From [Streptosporangium] indianense (GTDB taxonomy: Bacteria > Actinomycetota > Actinomycetes > Streptomycetales > Streptomycetaceae): a DNA stretch of 40,063 bases. Below, piece by piece: positions 25,875-35,400 of the stretch. The notes beneath the pieces were generated by a model. It made no database searches. It was not told the origin of the DNA and was given only the letters and a program-made list of their open reading frames with translations. Location: the NCBI RefSeq assembly GCF_021474405.1, contig NZ_JAKEIO010000064.1, positions 1 through 40,063 on the forward strand, given 5' to 3'. The first letter of the stretch is position 1. Every line of letters begins with the position of its first letter. A program made the position numbers and the translations under genes.

Positions 25875-26501
25875 CTACAACGCCTTCAGCCCCTCCGACG
25901 TGGCCCGGGCCAGTGCGCCCAGGTAGCCCTTGGGCAGTTTCGGGTTGCGGATCACCACCGAGCGCCAGTACAGCGGGCCCGAGATCAGGTCGAGGGCCAG
26001 GTCGTGGTCGATGCCCTCGCGGAGCTCGCCCCGGTGTACCGCCGCCGTGACGATGCCGGTGGCGACCCCGTCCTGGCCCTCCCGCAGGGCCTTCTGCATG
26101 GCCTCGGCGATCTCCGGGTTGCGGGCGGCCTCCGCCTGGAGGTCGGGGATGATCTGCGAGGCGACCGGGTGGCGCAGGGCACGGGACGTCACCTCGTAGA
26201 GAAGCCGCAGGTCGCCCTCCAGGGAGCCGGTGTCCGGTGCGGGCAGGCCCTGCACGGCGAGTGCCGAGACGATGTCGAGCACCAGGTGCAGCTTCGAGCG
26301 CCACCGGCGGTACACCGCCGTCTTCCCTACGCCCGCCCGGCGCGCGATCCCCTCGATGGACATCCGCGCGTAGCCGACGGCCGCGAGCTCCTCGAAGACG
26401 GCCGCCCGGATCGCTTCGGTCACGTCCTCCCGCAGCACGGCCGCCCCCGCGGGGGCCCGGCGGCGCGGCGGCTGCTGGGGCTCGTCGGGCTTCGTCGTCA
26501 T
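25875..26501 (-). CDS. TetR-family transcriptional regulator
   Basis: 208 residues from ATG 26501. The N-terminal helix-turn-helix is MSIEGIARRAGVGKTAVYRRW at about 47-67, and the C-terminal ligand domain has the LYWRSVV segment common in this family. The start is supported by TATGCT six bases upstream (leaderless). It diverges from the TagG-like gene across a region with several dyads, so control of the export operon and of itself is likely. The ligand is unknown. Confidence 0.92.
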   Translation of the reverse strand: MTTKPDEPQQPPRRRAPAGAAVLREDVTEAIRAAVFEELAAVGYARMSIEGIARRAGVGKTAVYRRWRSKLHLVLDIVSALAVQGLPAPDTGSLEGDLRLLYEVTSRALRHPVASQIIPDLQAEAARNPEIAEAMQKALREGQDGVATGIVTAAVHRGELREGIDHDLALDLISGPLYWRSVVIRNPKLPKGYLGALARATSEGLKAL

Positions 26502-26685
26502 GCCGACAGCATAGGGCGTCACGACGAAACGGTTGCGTTCCGACGTACGCCCGTCGTACGCTCCCGTTACGACGATACGGTCCCGTCCCGACGTGAGAGT
26601 TCGTAAAGAGTCCGGTAAAAGCCCTCTCCTCCAGACCTCATGCGCCCCCAGGCCACACGCCCACCCCCGAGCGAAAGCAGCGGAT
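26502..26685. promoter_or_regulatory. Divergent TetR / TagG control region with dyads
   Basis: Minus-strand -10 TATGCT spans 26513-26508, with the TetR ATG at 26501. Candidate operators include CCGTTACGACGATACGG (26564-26580, outer arms CCGT/ACGG plus inner CG pairs), AACGGTTGCGTT (26528-26539) and ACGTACG/CGTACG motifs near 26542-26560. The dense CG-rich dyads are typical of TetR sites; which one is bound is not clear. Confidence 0.5.
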
Positions 26686-27606
26686 GTGAGTACGGTCCTC
26701 CACACACCGCCCCAGCACCCGGCCCCAACCCCGGCCGACCACGACCTCGCGGCCCTCGCCGCCCGCCACGGCCTCTCGGTCAGTGGCGCGCGGCCCTCCC
26801 TGCCCGAGTACGTCCGCCAGCTGTGGGCCCGCCGCCACTTCATCACCGCGTTCGCCACCGCCAAGCTCACCGCCCAGTACAGCCAGGCCAAGCTCGGCCA
26901 GGTCTGGCAGGTGATGACGCCACTGCTGAACGCGGCGGTCTACTACTTCATCTTCGGCGTGCTGCTGGGCACCAAGCACGGCGTCCCGGACTACGTCCCG
27001 TTCCTGGTCACGGGCGTGTTCATCTGGACGTTCACGCAGAGCTCGATCATGGCGGGCACCCGCGCGATCTCCGGCAACCTCGGCCTGGTGCGGGCCCTGC
27101 ACTTCCCGCGCGCCGCGCTGCCGATCTCCTTCTGCCTTCAGCAGCTCCAGCAGCTGCTGTTCTCGATGGGCGCGCTGGTCGTCATCCTGCTCTGCTTCGG
27201 CGTGCCGGTCTCCGCCTCCTGGCTGCTGGCGCTCCCGGCCCTGGTGTTGCAGTTCACCTTCAACGCCGGCGTGTCGATGATCATGGCCAGGTGGGGCGCC
27301 AAGACCCCGGACATCGCCCAGCTGATGCCGTTCGTCCTGCGCACCTGGATGTACGTCTCGGGCGTCATGTGGAGCCTCGACCAGCTGGCCCGGAACAACC
27401 ACCTGCCGCATCTGGTCAAGGTGGCGCTGGCGGCCAACCCGGCCGCGATCTACATCGACCTGATGCGCTTCGCCCTGATCGACAGCTTCCACGCGAGCCA
27501 GCTGCCCGCGCACGTCTGGGCGATCGCGGCCGGCTGGGCGCTGCTCGCCGGTGTCGGCGGCTTCATCTACTTCTGGAAGGCTGAGGAGACCTACGGCCGT
27601 GGCTGA
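26686..27606 (+). CDS. Polysaccharide/teichoic-acid ABC exporter permease (TagG type)
   Basis: 306 residues from GTG 26686. A cytoplasmic N-terminus of about 85 residues (with LPEYVRQLWARRHFITAFA) precedes six hydrophobic segments, the ABC-2 permease plan. AKLTAQYSQAKLGQVWQVMTPLLNAAVYYFIFG, FLVTGVFIWTF and MYVSGVMW are typical of TagG/Wzm proteins. It moves lipid-linked polymer across the membrane, powered by the next gene. It overlaps that gene by 8 bases. It heads a four-gene operon ending at the 32369-32402 hairpin. Confidence 0.93.
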   Translation: MSTVLHTPPQHPAPTPADHDLAALAARHGLSVSGARPSLPEYVRQLWARRHFITAFATAKLTAQYSQAKLGQVWQVMTPLLNAAVYYFIFGVLLGTKHGVPDYVPFLVTGVFIWTFTQSSIMAGTRAISGNLGLVRALHFPRAALPISFCLQQLQQLLFSMGALVVILLCFGVPVSASWLLALPALVLQFTFNAGVSMIMARWGAKTPDIAQLMPFVLRTWMYVSGVMWSLDQLARNNHLPHLVKVALAANPAAIYIDLMRFALIDSFHASQLPAHVWAIAAGWALLAGVGGFIYFWKAEETYGRG

Positions 27607-28429
27607 GCACCCGAACGAGAAGATCCCCACCGTCGTCGCCGACGGTGTCGACATCGTCTACCGCGTCAACGGCACCGGCGCCGGACGCGGCTCCGCGACC
27701 GCCGCCCTCAACCGCATCGTGCGCCGCAAGCAGACCGAGAAGGCGTCGGGCGTGCGCCGGGTGCACGCGGTGAAGAACGTGTCCTTCGTCGCCTACCGGG
27801 GCGAGGCGATCGGCCTGATCGGCACCAACGGCTCCGGCAAGTCGACCCTGCTGAAGGCCGTCGCCGGACTCCTCCCCGTGGAGAACGGCCGCATCTACAC
27901 CGACGGCCAGCCCTCCCTGCTCGGCGTCAACGCCGCCCTGATGAACGACCTCACCGGCGAGCGCAACGTGCACCTCGGCGGCCTGGCCATGGGCATGTCC
28001 CGCGAGCAGGTCAAGGACCGCTACCAGGAGATCGTCGACTTCTCGGGCATCAACGACAAGGGCGACTTCATCACGCTGCCGATGCGCACGTACTCCTCCG
28101 GCATGGCCGCCCGGCTGCGGTTCTCCATCGCCGCCGCCAAGGACCACGACGTGCTGCTGATCGACGAGGCGCTGGCCACCGGCGACCGCTCCTTCCAGAA
28201 GAGGTCCGAGGAGCGCATCCGCGAGCTGCGCAAGCACGCGGGCACGGTGTTCCTGGTCAGCCACAACAACAAGTCGATCCGCGACACCTGCGACCGGGTG
28301 CTGTGGCTGGAGCGCGGGGAGCTGCGCATGGACGGGCCGACGGACGACGTCCTCAAGGAGTACGAGGCGTTCACCGGGGAGAAGGCCCCGAAGCCCAAGC
28401 CCAAGCCGAAGGCCGCCGTTCCCTCGTGA
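27599..28429 (+). CDS. Polysaccharide/teichoic-acid ABC exporter ATPase (TagH type)
   Basis: 276 residues from GTG 27599. Walker A GTNGSGKST at 75-83, signature YSSGMAARL at 165-173, Walker B VLLIDE at 185-190, and H-loop His222. Substitution of the usual signature LSGGQ by YSSGM is normal for TagH/Wzt ATPases. The C-terminus is short (KPKPKPKAAVPS), with no carbohydrate-binding domain like that of long Wzt proteins, nor the long extracellular part of Bacillus TagH. Pairs with the permease upstream. Confidence 0.95.
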   Translation: MAEHPNEKIPTVVADGVDIVYRVNGTGAGRGSATAALNRIVRRKQTEKASGVRRVHAVKNVSFVAYRGEAIGLIGTNGSGKSTLLKAVAGLLPVENGRIYTDGQPSLLGVNAALMNDLTGERNVHLGGLAMGMSREQVKDRYQEIVDFSGINDKGDFITLPMRTYSSGMAARLRFSIAAAKDHDVLLIDEALATGDRSFQKRSEERIRELRKHAGTVFLVSHNNKSIRDTCDRVLWLERGELRMDGPTDDVLKEYEAFTGEKAPKPKPKPKAAVPS

Positions 28430-28508
28430 GGCCCACCCGATCGGCCCTTTCGTCCCATTGATGGCAGCATGACCGCATACGGTGCAGCTGCGAGAGGGGG
28501 CCCCAGGG

Positions 28509-30704
28509 ATGGCCGAGCTGAGTGTGATCGTCCACGGGCCGAACGTCCAGGACCATCTGACGGAACTCCTCGACTCCCTCGTCGCCCACCCCCTCGCGGA
28601 CGCCGAGGTGATCGTGGCCGCGGTGGGCGACTGGGCGCGGGAGACGGCCGAGCGGCACACCCCGGACGTCCAGGTCGTGCCGCTGCCGGACGGCACCGCC
28701 GACGCGGCGGCCAGGGCGGCGGGTGCGGCCCGGGCCTCCGGCCGCTGGCTGCACTTCGTCCACGCCAAGGACGGCCTGCCCGCCGGCACCCCGCGCACGG
28801 TCGCCGAGCGGGTGGCCGAGCTCCCCGACGAGGTCGACGTCCTCGTGCTCGACCACGTCCGCAGCACCTGGCACACCTCCGGAATGCCCTCCCCGGACGG
28901 CCCGCTCCTGGCCCGGGCGGGCCGCGCCGACGTCCTGCTCGACGACTGCGCGCCCCTGCTGCGGCTCACCCCGCTGCTCGGCACCCGGGTCCTGCGCGCC
29001 GACTTCTGGCGGGCGCACGAGTCACGGATCAGCACCGACGACGAGCCGTACGCCGCCCTGGCCGCCCTGCTGCTCGCCGGCCGCGTCGCCTGCCTGCCGC
29101 ACGTCGCCTACGAGGACCGGCGGCTGCGCCCCGCGAGCCTGCCCCCGGTGACACCCGAGCAGCGGTACGCCCTCGTCGAGCGCTACGAGTCGCTCCTCGA
29201 CCTCACCCGTGACCGGCGCGCCGCGCACACCGTGCTCTACGACCTCATGGTCCGTGACTGCCTGCGCACCTTCGCGCGCGGCGGCATGCCTCAGGAGGTC
29301 GCGCGGGAGTTCTTCCGCCGGGCGTCCCTGGCCGCCGTGCGCCGCCGCCCCGAGGACCACCGCCGCCCGGCGGGACTCGAAGGCGTCCGCCGCTCCCTGC
29401 TGGAGGAGGGCGCCTACGCGAAGTACCGGGCCTTCCAGGCCGTCAACCGCACCCGCCGCGGCGCCCGGTCGGTCGTACGGGCCCGGAAGCGCCAGGCCGG
29501 GGCCAAGCTCCGCGACCACCAGTACCGCAGAGCGCTCGGCCGTCCCGTCAACCCGCACCTGGCGGTGTTCGCGGCGTACTGGAACCGCGGCGTCGCCTGC
29601 AACCCCGCCGCCATCGCCGCCAAGCTCGCCGAACTCGCCCCCCAGATCCACGCGGTGTGGGTGGTCACCGAGGAGAACGCGGCCCTCCTGCCGCCCGGCA
29701 CCGACCACGTGGTGCCCGGCAGCCGCCGCTACTGGGAGGTGCTGGCGACCGCCAAGTACCTGGTCAACAACGTCAACTTCCCCAACGCCGTGGTCAAACG
29801 CCCCGACGCGATCCACGTCCAGACCCACCACGGCACGCCCCTGAAGCGCATGGGCCTCGACCAGATGGCGTTCCCGGCCGCCGCGCAGGGCCTGGACTTC
29901 CGGGCGTTGCTGGAACGCATCGACAAGTGGGACTACAGCGTCTCCGCCAACAGCCACACCACCCGTATGTGGGAGCGCGCCTACCCGTCGCGTTACGTCT
30001 CCCTGGACCACGGCTATCCGCGCAACGACGTCTTCTACACGGCCGGCGCCGACGTCATCCGCGCGGTCCGCGACCGCCTCGGCATCGCCCCGGGGCGCCG
30101 TGCCGTCCTGTACGCGCCCACCCACCGCGACTACGAGGCCGGCTGGACCCCGCGCCTGGACCTGGCCGCCCTCGCCGACCGCCTGGGCGACGACACGGTC
30201 CTGCTGGTGCGCGGCCACTACTTCTACGGTGGCGCCGCCTCCCCGCTGACCAACCTGCGCCGCACGGGCCGGATCATCGACGTCTCCTCCTACGACCCGG
30301 TCGAGGAACTGTGCCTGGCGGCGGACGCCCTGGTCACGGACTACTCCTCGATCATGTTCGACTACGCCAACCTCGACCGGCCGATCGTGATCCACGCCGA
30401 CGACTGGGAGACGTACCGCACCACCCGCGGCGTCTACTTCGACCTCATGGCGCAGGCCCCGGGTCCGGTCGCCCGCACCCAGCAGGAACTGACGGAGATC
30501 CTCACCACCGAGGCCTGGCGCGACGAGAGCGCGGCCAAGACCCGCGCCGTCTTCCGGCGCCGGTTCTGCGAGTACGACGACGGACGCGCCGCCGAACGCG
30601 TCGTCCGCCGGGTCTTCCTCGGCCAGGAGGAACGTGACCTGCCGCCCGTGCTGCCGATCGAGGAGCGCACCCCGGCCCCGACCCCGCAGGAGGCGACCGC
30701 ATGA
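28509..30704 (+). CDS. TagF-type glycerophosphotransferase with a degenerate GT2 domain (copy 4)
   Basis: 731 residues from ATG 28509, with GAGAGGGGG upstream. The N-terminal 220 residues align with the GT2 half of the sister proteins (MAELSVIVHGPNVQDHL, LDHVRSTWH), but the catalytic Asp motifs are gone: VDDxSPD is AVGDWARE and FLDSDD is FVHAKD. Sugar transfer is therefore unlikely and the domain may serve structure or acceptor binding. The TagF half is canonical: QTHHGTPLK (His441, Lys446), HGYPRNDVF, LYAPTHRDY, LVRGHYFYG, TDYSSIMFDYANLDRPIVIHADD. It follows the exporter by 79 bases and overlaps the next gene (ATGA), so it is the best candidate main-chain polymerase of this operon. Confidence 0.9.
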   Translation: MAELSVIVHGPNVQDHLTELLDSLVAHPLADAEVIVAAVGDWARETAERHTPDVQVVPLPDGTADAAARAAGAARASGRWLHFVHAKDGLPAGTPRTVAERVAELPDEVDVLVLDHVRSTWHTSGMPSPDGPLLARAGRADVLLDDCAPLLRLTPLLGTRVLRADFWRAHESRISTDDEPYAALAALLLAGRVACLPHVAYEDRRLRPASLPPVTPEQRYALVERYESLLDLTRDRRAAHTVLYDLMVRDCLRTFARGGMPQEVAREFFRRASLAAVRRRPEDHRRPAGLEGVRRSLLEEGAYAKYRAFQAVNRTRRGARSVVRARKRQAGAKLRDHQYRRALGRPVNPHLAVFAAYWNRGVACNPAAIAAKLAELAPQIHAVWVVTEENAALLPPGTDHVVPGSRRYWEVLATAKYLVNNVNFPNAVVKRPDAIHVQTHHGTPLKRMGLDQMAFPAAAQGLDFRALLERIDKWDYSVSANSHTTRMWERAYPSRYVSLDHGYPRNDVFYTAGADVIRAVRDRLGIAPGRRAVLYAPTHRDYEAGWTPRLDLAALADRLGDDTVLLVRGHYFYGGAASPLTNLRRTGRIIDVSSYDPVEELCLAADALVTDYSSIMFDYANLDRPIVIHADDWETYRTTRGVYFDLMAQAPGPVARTQQELTEILTTEAWRDESAAKTRAVFRRRFCEYDDGRAAERVVRRVFLGQEERDLPPVLPIEERTPAPTPQEATA

Positions 30705-32350
30705 GCACCCCCGACGTCACCGTGACGGTCATCGTCTACAACGACGCCGAACGCCTCACCCGCGCCGTCGAGTCGGTCCGCCGACAGACGCACGCCAACC
30801 TCGAGATCATCATCAGCGACGACCACTCCACGGACGAGACCCCGGCCGTGGCCCAGCGGCTGGCGGCCCGGGACCCCCGGGTCCGGCACCTCCGCCTGGA
30901 GGGCAACAGCGGCGGCTGCAGCGCCCCGCGCAACCGCGCCCTACAAATCGCGCGGGCGCCGTTCCTGATGTTCCTCGACAGCGACGACGAACTCCCCGCC
31001 CGTGCCGTGGAACTGCTGCTCGCCGCGCACCGCGCACGCGAGATCGACTTCGCGATGGGCGCGGTGCAGCGGATCCGGGTGGACAACGGCCGCCGTTCGA
31101 CGTGGATGCCGCACCTGGTCGCCGAGCACCGCACCCTCGACGGCATCGAGGCCGACCCGCGGCTGTTCTTCGAGCACCTGGCCACCAGCAAGATGTACGC
31201 CCGCGCCTTCCTCGACCGGCACCAGCTGCGCTTCCCCGAGGGCATCCACTACGAGGACCAGCTGTTCTCGGCACAGGCGTACTGCCTGGCCAAGAGCTTC
31301 ACGATCGTCCCGGAACCGGTCTACCGCTGGTACGTGGCGCCCTTCGCGACCTCCGAGGCGGCCTCCATATCGAACCAGCGGCACAAGCTCGCCAACGTCC
31401 GGGACCGGATCCACGTCCAGCACCTCATCGACGCGTTCCTCGCCGAGAGCGGGCACGAGTCGCTGCGCGAGGACAAGGACCACAAGTTCCTCAAGCACGA
31501 CTTCCGGATGTACGCCGGTGACCTGCCCTACCGGGACGACGCCTGGCTGACGTCCTTCGCGGACCTCGTCACCCCCTACCTCGACACACTCACGCCGGGC
31601 GCGTTCGCCCGCCTCCCGCGCATCGAACGCGTCGTCATCCAGCTGATCCGGGACCGCCGGCTGGCGGAGGCCCGCCTGGCCGCCCGGGGTCTGGGCCACA
31701 CGGTGGGCCCGCGGCGCGTGACCTCCGACGCGACGGGCCGCACCTACTGGGGTGACCGGGTCCCCGAGTCGGAGTGGTCCCGCCGCGAACTGGACGTCTC
31801 CGACCTGGAGTTGGAGACGCGCCCCTTCCCAGGTGCGCAGTTCCGGCACGAGATCCAGGAGATCACCCGCGGGCCGGGCGCCTCGATCGACCTCACGATC
31901 CGCACCTACGACCCGGCGCTGCGCCTCCCCGTCGGCCCTCAGCGCGCGACGCTGCTCATCTCGCCGGGAGGCCGCCGCCTCCACGTCCACTTCCGGCTCT
32001 CCCCCGTCCGCCCCGGCCTCTTCGAGGGCCACGCCCACCTGGACCTCGCAGCGGCCGAACTCCCCCTCCACGGATTCGCGGGAATCCGCCACCCGCTGCT
32101 CCGTCTCCACCACCAGGGCCTGTCCCACACGGGCCTGCTGCTGGCCCCCCTGACCTTCCCGACCCTGACGACCCGCATCCCGTCCCACCACCTGACGGTG
32201 GAACCGGAAGGCCACGGCCCGGGCCGCCTCCAGGTCCGCTGGGAGCCGACGGGAGTGACGGCCCGCCTGATCCGCCCGACGGTACACAGAGTGGCCCGGC
32301 CGAAGGTGAAACGGGCGGCGAGGCTGGTGGCAAGCGCACTGAAACAGTGA
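30701..32350 (+). CDS. GT2 glycosyltransferase with a C-terminal beta-rich domain (TarS-like layout)
   Basis: 549 residues; AGGAGG precedes the ATG. Catalytic domain: IIISDDHSTD (D40, D41), EGNSGGCSAPRN and MFLDSDD (D93, D95), then HYEDQLFSAQAY. A helical linker contains HKFLKHDFRMY, closely like KFLDHDLRMY in the GT2 protein at 22978, and a beta-rich C-terminal 170 residues follow (LTIRTYDPALRL, RRLHVHFRLSPV). The two are paralogues in distant operons. No TagF part. Likely decorates the exported polymer with a sugar (inference). Translationally coupled to copy 4. Confidence 0.88.
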   Translation: MSTPDVTVTVIVYNDAERLTRAVESVRRQTHANLEIIISDDHSTDETPAVAQRLAARDPRVRHLRLEGNSGGCSAPRNRALQIARAPFLMFLDSDDELPARAVELLLAAHRAREIDFAMGAVQRIRVDNGRRSTWMPHLVAEHRTLDGIEADPRLFFEHLATSKMYARAFLDRHQLRFPEGIHYEDQLFSAQAYCLAKSFTIVPEPVYRWYVAPFATSEAASISNQRHKLANVRDRIHVQHLIDAFLAESGHESLREDKDHKFLKHDFRMYAGDLPYRDDAWLTSFADLVTPYLDTLTPGAFARLPRIERVVIQLIRDRRLAEARLAARGLGHTVGPRRVTSDATGRTYWGDRVPESEWSRRELDVSDLELETRPFPGAQFRHEIQEITRGPGASIDLTIRTYDPALRLPVGPQRATLLISPGGRRLHVHFRLSPVRPGLFEGHAHLDLAAAELPLHGFAGIRHPLLRLHHQGLSHTGLLLAPLTFPTLTTRIPSHHLTVEPEGHGPGRLQVRWEPTGVTARLIRPTVHRVARPKVKRAARLVASALKQ

Positions 32351-32368
32351 GGCGCCGCGGGAACGGTG

Positions 32369-32402
32369 AGGCGCCCCCGGCCGGAACCGGCCCGGGGCGC
32401 CT
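32369..32402. terminator. Strong bidirectional stem-loop terminator
   Basis: AGGCGCCCCCGGCCGG and CCGGCCCGGGGCGCCT pair over 16 bases with one mismatch around an AA loop. It lies between the convergent GT2 gene (stop 32350) and glutamate dehydrogenase (stop 32418), so it may serve both. Confidence 0.85.
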
Positions 32403-32417
32403 GTCACGCCGTACGCG

Positions 32418-35400
32418 CTACGAATGCGTGCGCAGCAGCGTCCTCATCGTGCGCATCGCCACCGACAGGTTGGCGAGGTCGAACGCGTCGGACCCCTGGA
32501 TCTCCTCCAGGGTGGTGCGGGCGCGGCCGAGGATCGCCGCGTTCTTCTGCTCCCACGCCTTGTAGCGCTGCTCGGGCGTCGAGGTGCCGTTGCCGACCGC
32601 CAGGACGTCGGCGGTCAGCGCCGCGTGCGCCGCGTACAGGTCCTCGCGGATCGCCGCGCGGGCCATGGACTGCCAGCGGTCGGCGCGGGGCAGCTCGATG
32701 ATGCGGTCCATGAGCTGGGTGATGCGCAGCCGGTCGGCGAGGTCGTAGTAGACCTCGGCGACGTCCACCGGCTCCCGGCCCATGCGGTCGGCGATCGAGA
32801 CGATGTCGAGCGTCGGGAACGCCGAGGAGAAGCCCGCCACCCGGGTGGCGAGGTCCTCCGGGACGCCCGCGCCGGTCAGCTCGTCGTAGATCTTCTGGTA
32901 CCACTCCAGGTCGGCGCCGCGCAGCAGCTTCGGCAGCTGCCCCCAGACCTGTTCGACCCGGTCGGCGAAGAAGTCGACCGTCCCGGCGAGCTCCAGCGGC
33001 TGCGGCCGGTTGTTGAGCAGCCAGCGCGTGCCGCGCTCCACCAGGCGGCGCGCATGCAGCCGGATGCGGGTCTGGACCTCGGCCTCGACCTTGTTGTCGA
33101 GCGCCTCGACGCCGTCCCACACCGGGGACTGGCGGAAGATCGCCCGGGCCGCGGTCTGCGCCCGCACGATCTCCTCCAGCGACGCGCCCGTCTCCTCGCG
33201 CAGCCGGTGCAGATACGTCGTACCGCCGGTGTTCACCGTGTCGTTGACCAGCACGGTCGTGGTGATCTCACGGCGCAGCGGGTGGCAGACGAGGTGCTCA
33301 GGATACTGCTCGCGCAGCTCCTTCGGGAAGTAGGCGTGCAGCAGGGTGCTCAGGTACGGGTCGTCCGGCAGCGACGTGTGCAGCAGCTCCTCGGCGACCG
33401 TGATCTTCGTGTACGCCAGCAGGACGGCCGTCTCCGGACCGGTCAGGCCCTGGCCCTGGGCGAGCCGCTCGCGGATCTGCCGGTCAGTGGGCAGGAACTC
33501 CAGCGCCCGGTCGAGGTGTCCCTCCCTGACCAGGTGCTTCATGAAGCGCTGCTGGGCGTGGAGCATGGCGCTGGACTGGGCGAGGGCGTTGGCGATCGCC
33601 GTGTTCTGCGCGTAGTTGTTGCGCAGCACCAGGCGGCCGACCTCGTCGGTCATCTCGGCGAGCAGCTTGTTGCGCTGCTTGACGGTCATGTCGCCGTCCC
33701 TGACCAGGCCGTTGAGCAGGATCTTGATGTTCACCTCGTGGTCGGAGGTGTCCACGCCCGCGCTGTTGTCGATGGCGTCGGTGTTGATCCGGCCGCCCTG
33801 CAGTGCGAACTCGATCCGGCCGAGCTGGGTCAGCCCGAGGTTGCCGCCCTCGCCGACGACCGCGACGCGCAGGTCCTTGCCGTCGACCCGGATGGCGTCG
33901 TTGGCCTTGTCGCCGACGTCCGCGTTGGACTCGGCGGAGGACTTGACGTACGTGCCGATGCCGCCGTTCCACAGCAGGTCCACCGGCGCGTGGAGGATCG
34001 CCTTCATCAGGTCGGCCGGGGTCAGCTTGGTGACCTTGGCCTCGATACCGAGGGCCTCACGGATGTGCGCGTTGACGGGGATCGCCTTGGCCGTGCGCGG
34101 GAAGATGCCGCCGCCGGCCGACAGCAGCTCGGTGTTGTAGTCCTCCCAGCTGGAGCGGGGCAGCTCGAACAGGCGGCGGCGCTCGGCGTAGGAGGTGGCG
34201 GCGTCCGGGTTCGGGTCGATGAAGATGTGCCGGTGGTCGAAGGCCGCGACCAGGCGGATGTGCTCGGAGAGCAGCATGCCGTTGCCGAACACGTCACCGG
34301 ACATGTCGCCGATGCCGACGACCGTGAAGTCCTCGGTCTGGGTGTCCACGCCCATGTCGCGGAAGTGCCGCTTGACGGACTCCCAGGCGCCTCGGGCGGT
34401 GATGCCCATGCCCTTGTGGTCGTAGCCGGCGGAGCCGCCGGAGGCGAAGGCGTCACCGAGCCAGAAGTTGTACTTCTCGGCGACCCCGTTGGCGATGTCG
34501 GAGAAGGTCGCGGTGCCCTTGTCGGCGGCGACGACCAGGTAGGTGTCGTCCTCGTCGTGCCGGACGACGTCCGCCGGGGGCACGACCTCGCCCGCGACCA
34601 TGTTGTCGGTGATGTCCAGCAGCGCGGAGATGAACGTCTTGTAGCTGGCGATGCCCTCGGCCATCCACGCGTCCCGGTCCACGGACGGGTCCGGCAGCTG
34701 CTTGGCGACGAAGCCGCCCTTGGCGCCGACCGGCACGATGACGGTGTTCTTCACCATCTGCGCCTTGACCAGGCCGAGGATCTCCGTGCGGAAGTCCTCA
34801 CGCCGGTCGGACCAGCGCAGACCACCGCGCGCGACCTTGCCGAAACGCAGGTGCACGCCCTCGACGCGCGGCGAGTACACCCAGATCTCGAACGCCGGGC
34901 GGGGCGCCGGCAGGTCGGGGATGGCCTGCGGGTCGAACTTCATGGAGACGTAGTCGTGCGGCTTGCCGGCCGCGGCCTCCTGGAAGAAGTTGGTCCGCAG
35001 CGTCGCCTTGATGACCGTCAGGAAGGACCGGAGGATCCGGTCCTCGTCGAGCGAGGCCACCTGGTCGAGGGCCGCGTCGACCTCCTCCAGCAGCGCGTCC
35101 ACGATCTCGTGGCCCGCGCGCTGCCGGTCCGGCGACATCCGCGCCTCGAACAGCGAGACCAGCAGGCGCGTGGTGTGGACGTTGTTGCGGAGGGTGTCCT
35201 CCATGTAGTCCTGGCTGAACGTCGACGCCGCCTGGCGCAGGTACTTCGCGTACGCCCGCAGCACCATCGCCTGGCGCCAGGTCAGCCCGGCGCTCAGCAC
35301 CAGCGCGTTGAAGCCGTCGTTCTCGGCCTTGCCGGTCCAGGTGGCGGCGAAGGCGTCCTGGAAGCGCTCGCGGGCGTCGTCGCCGAAGTAGTCCGCGCCG

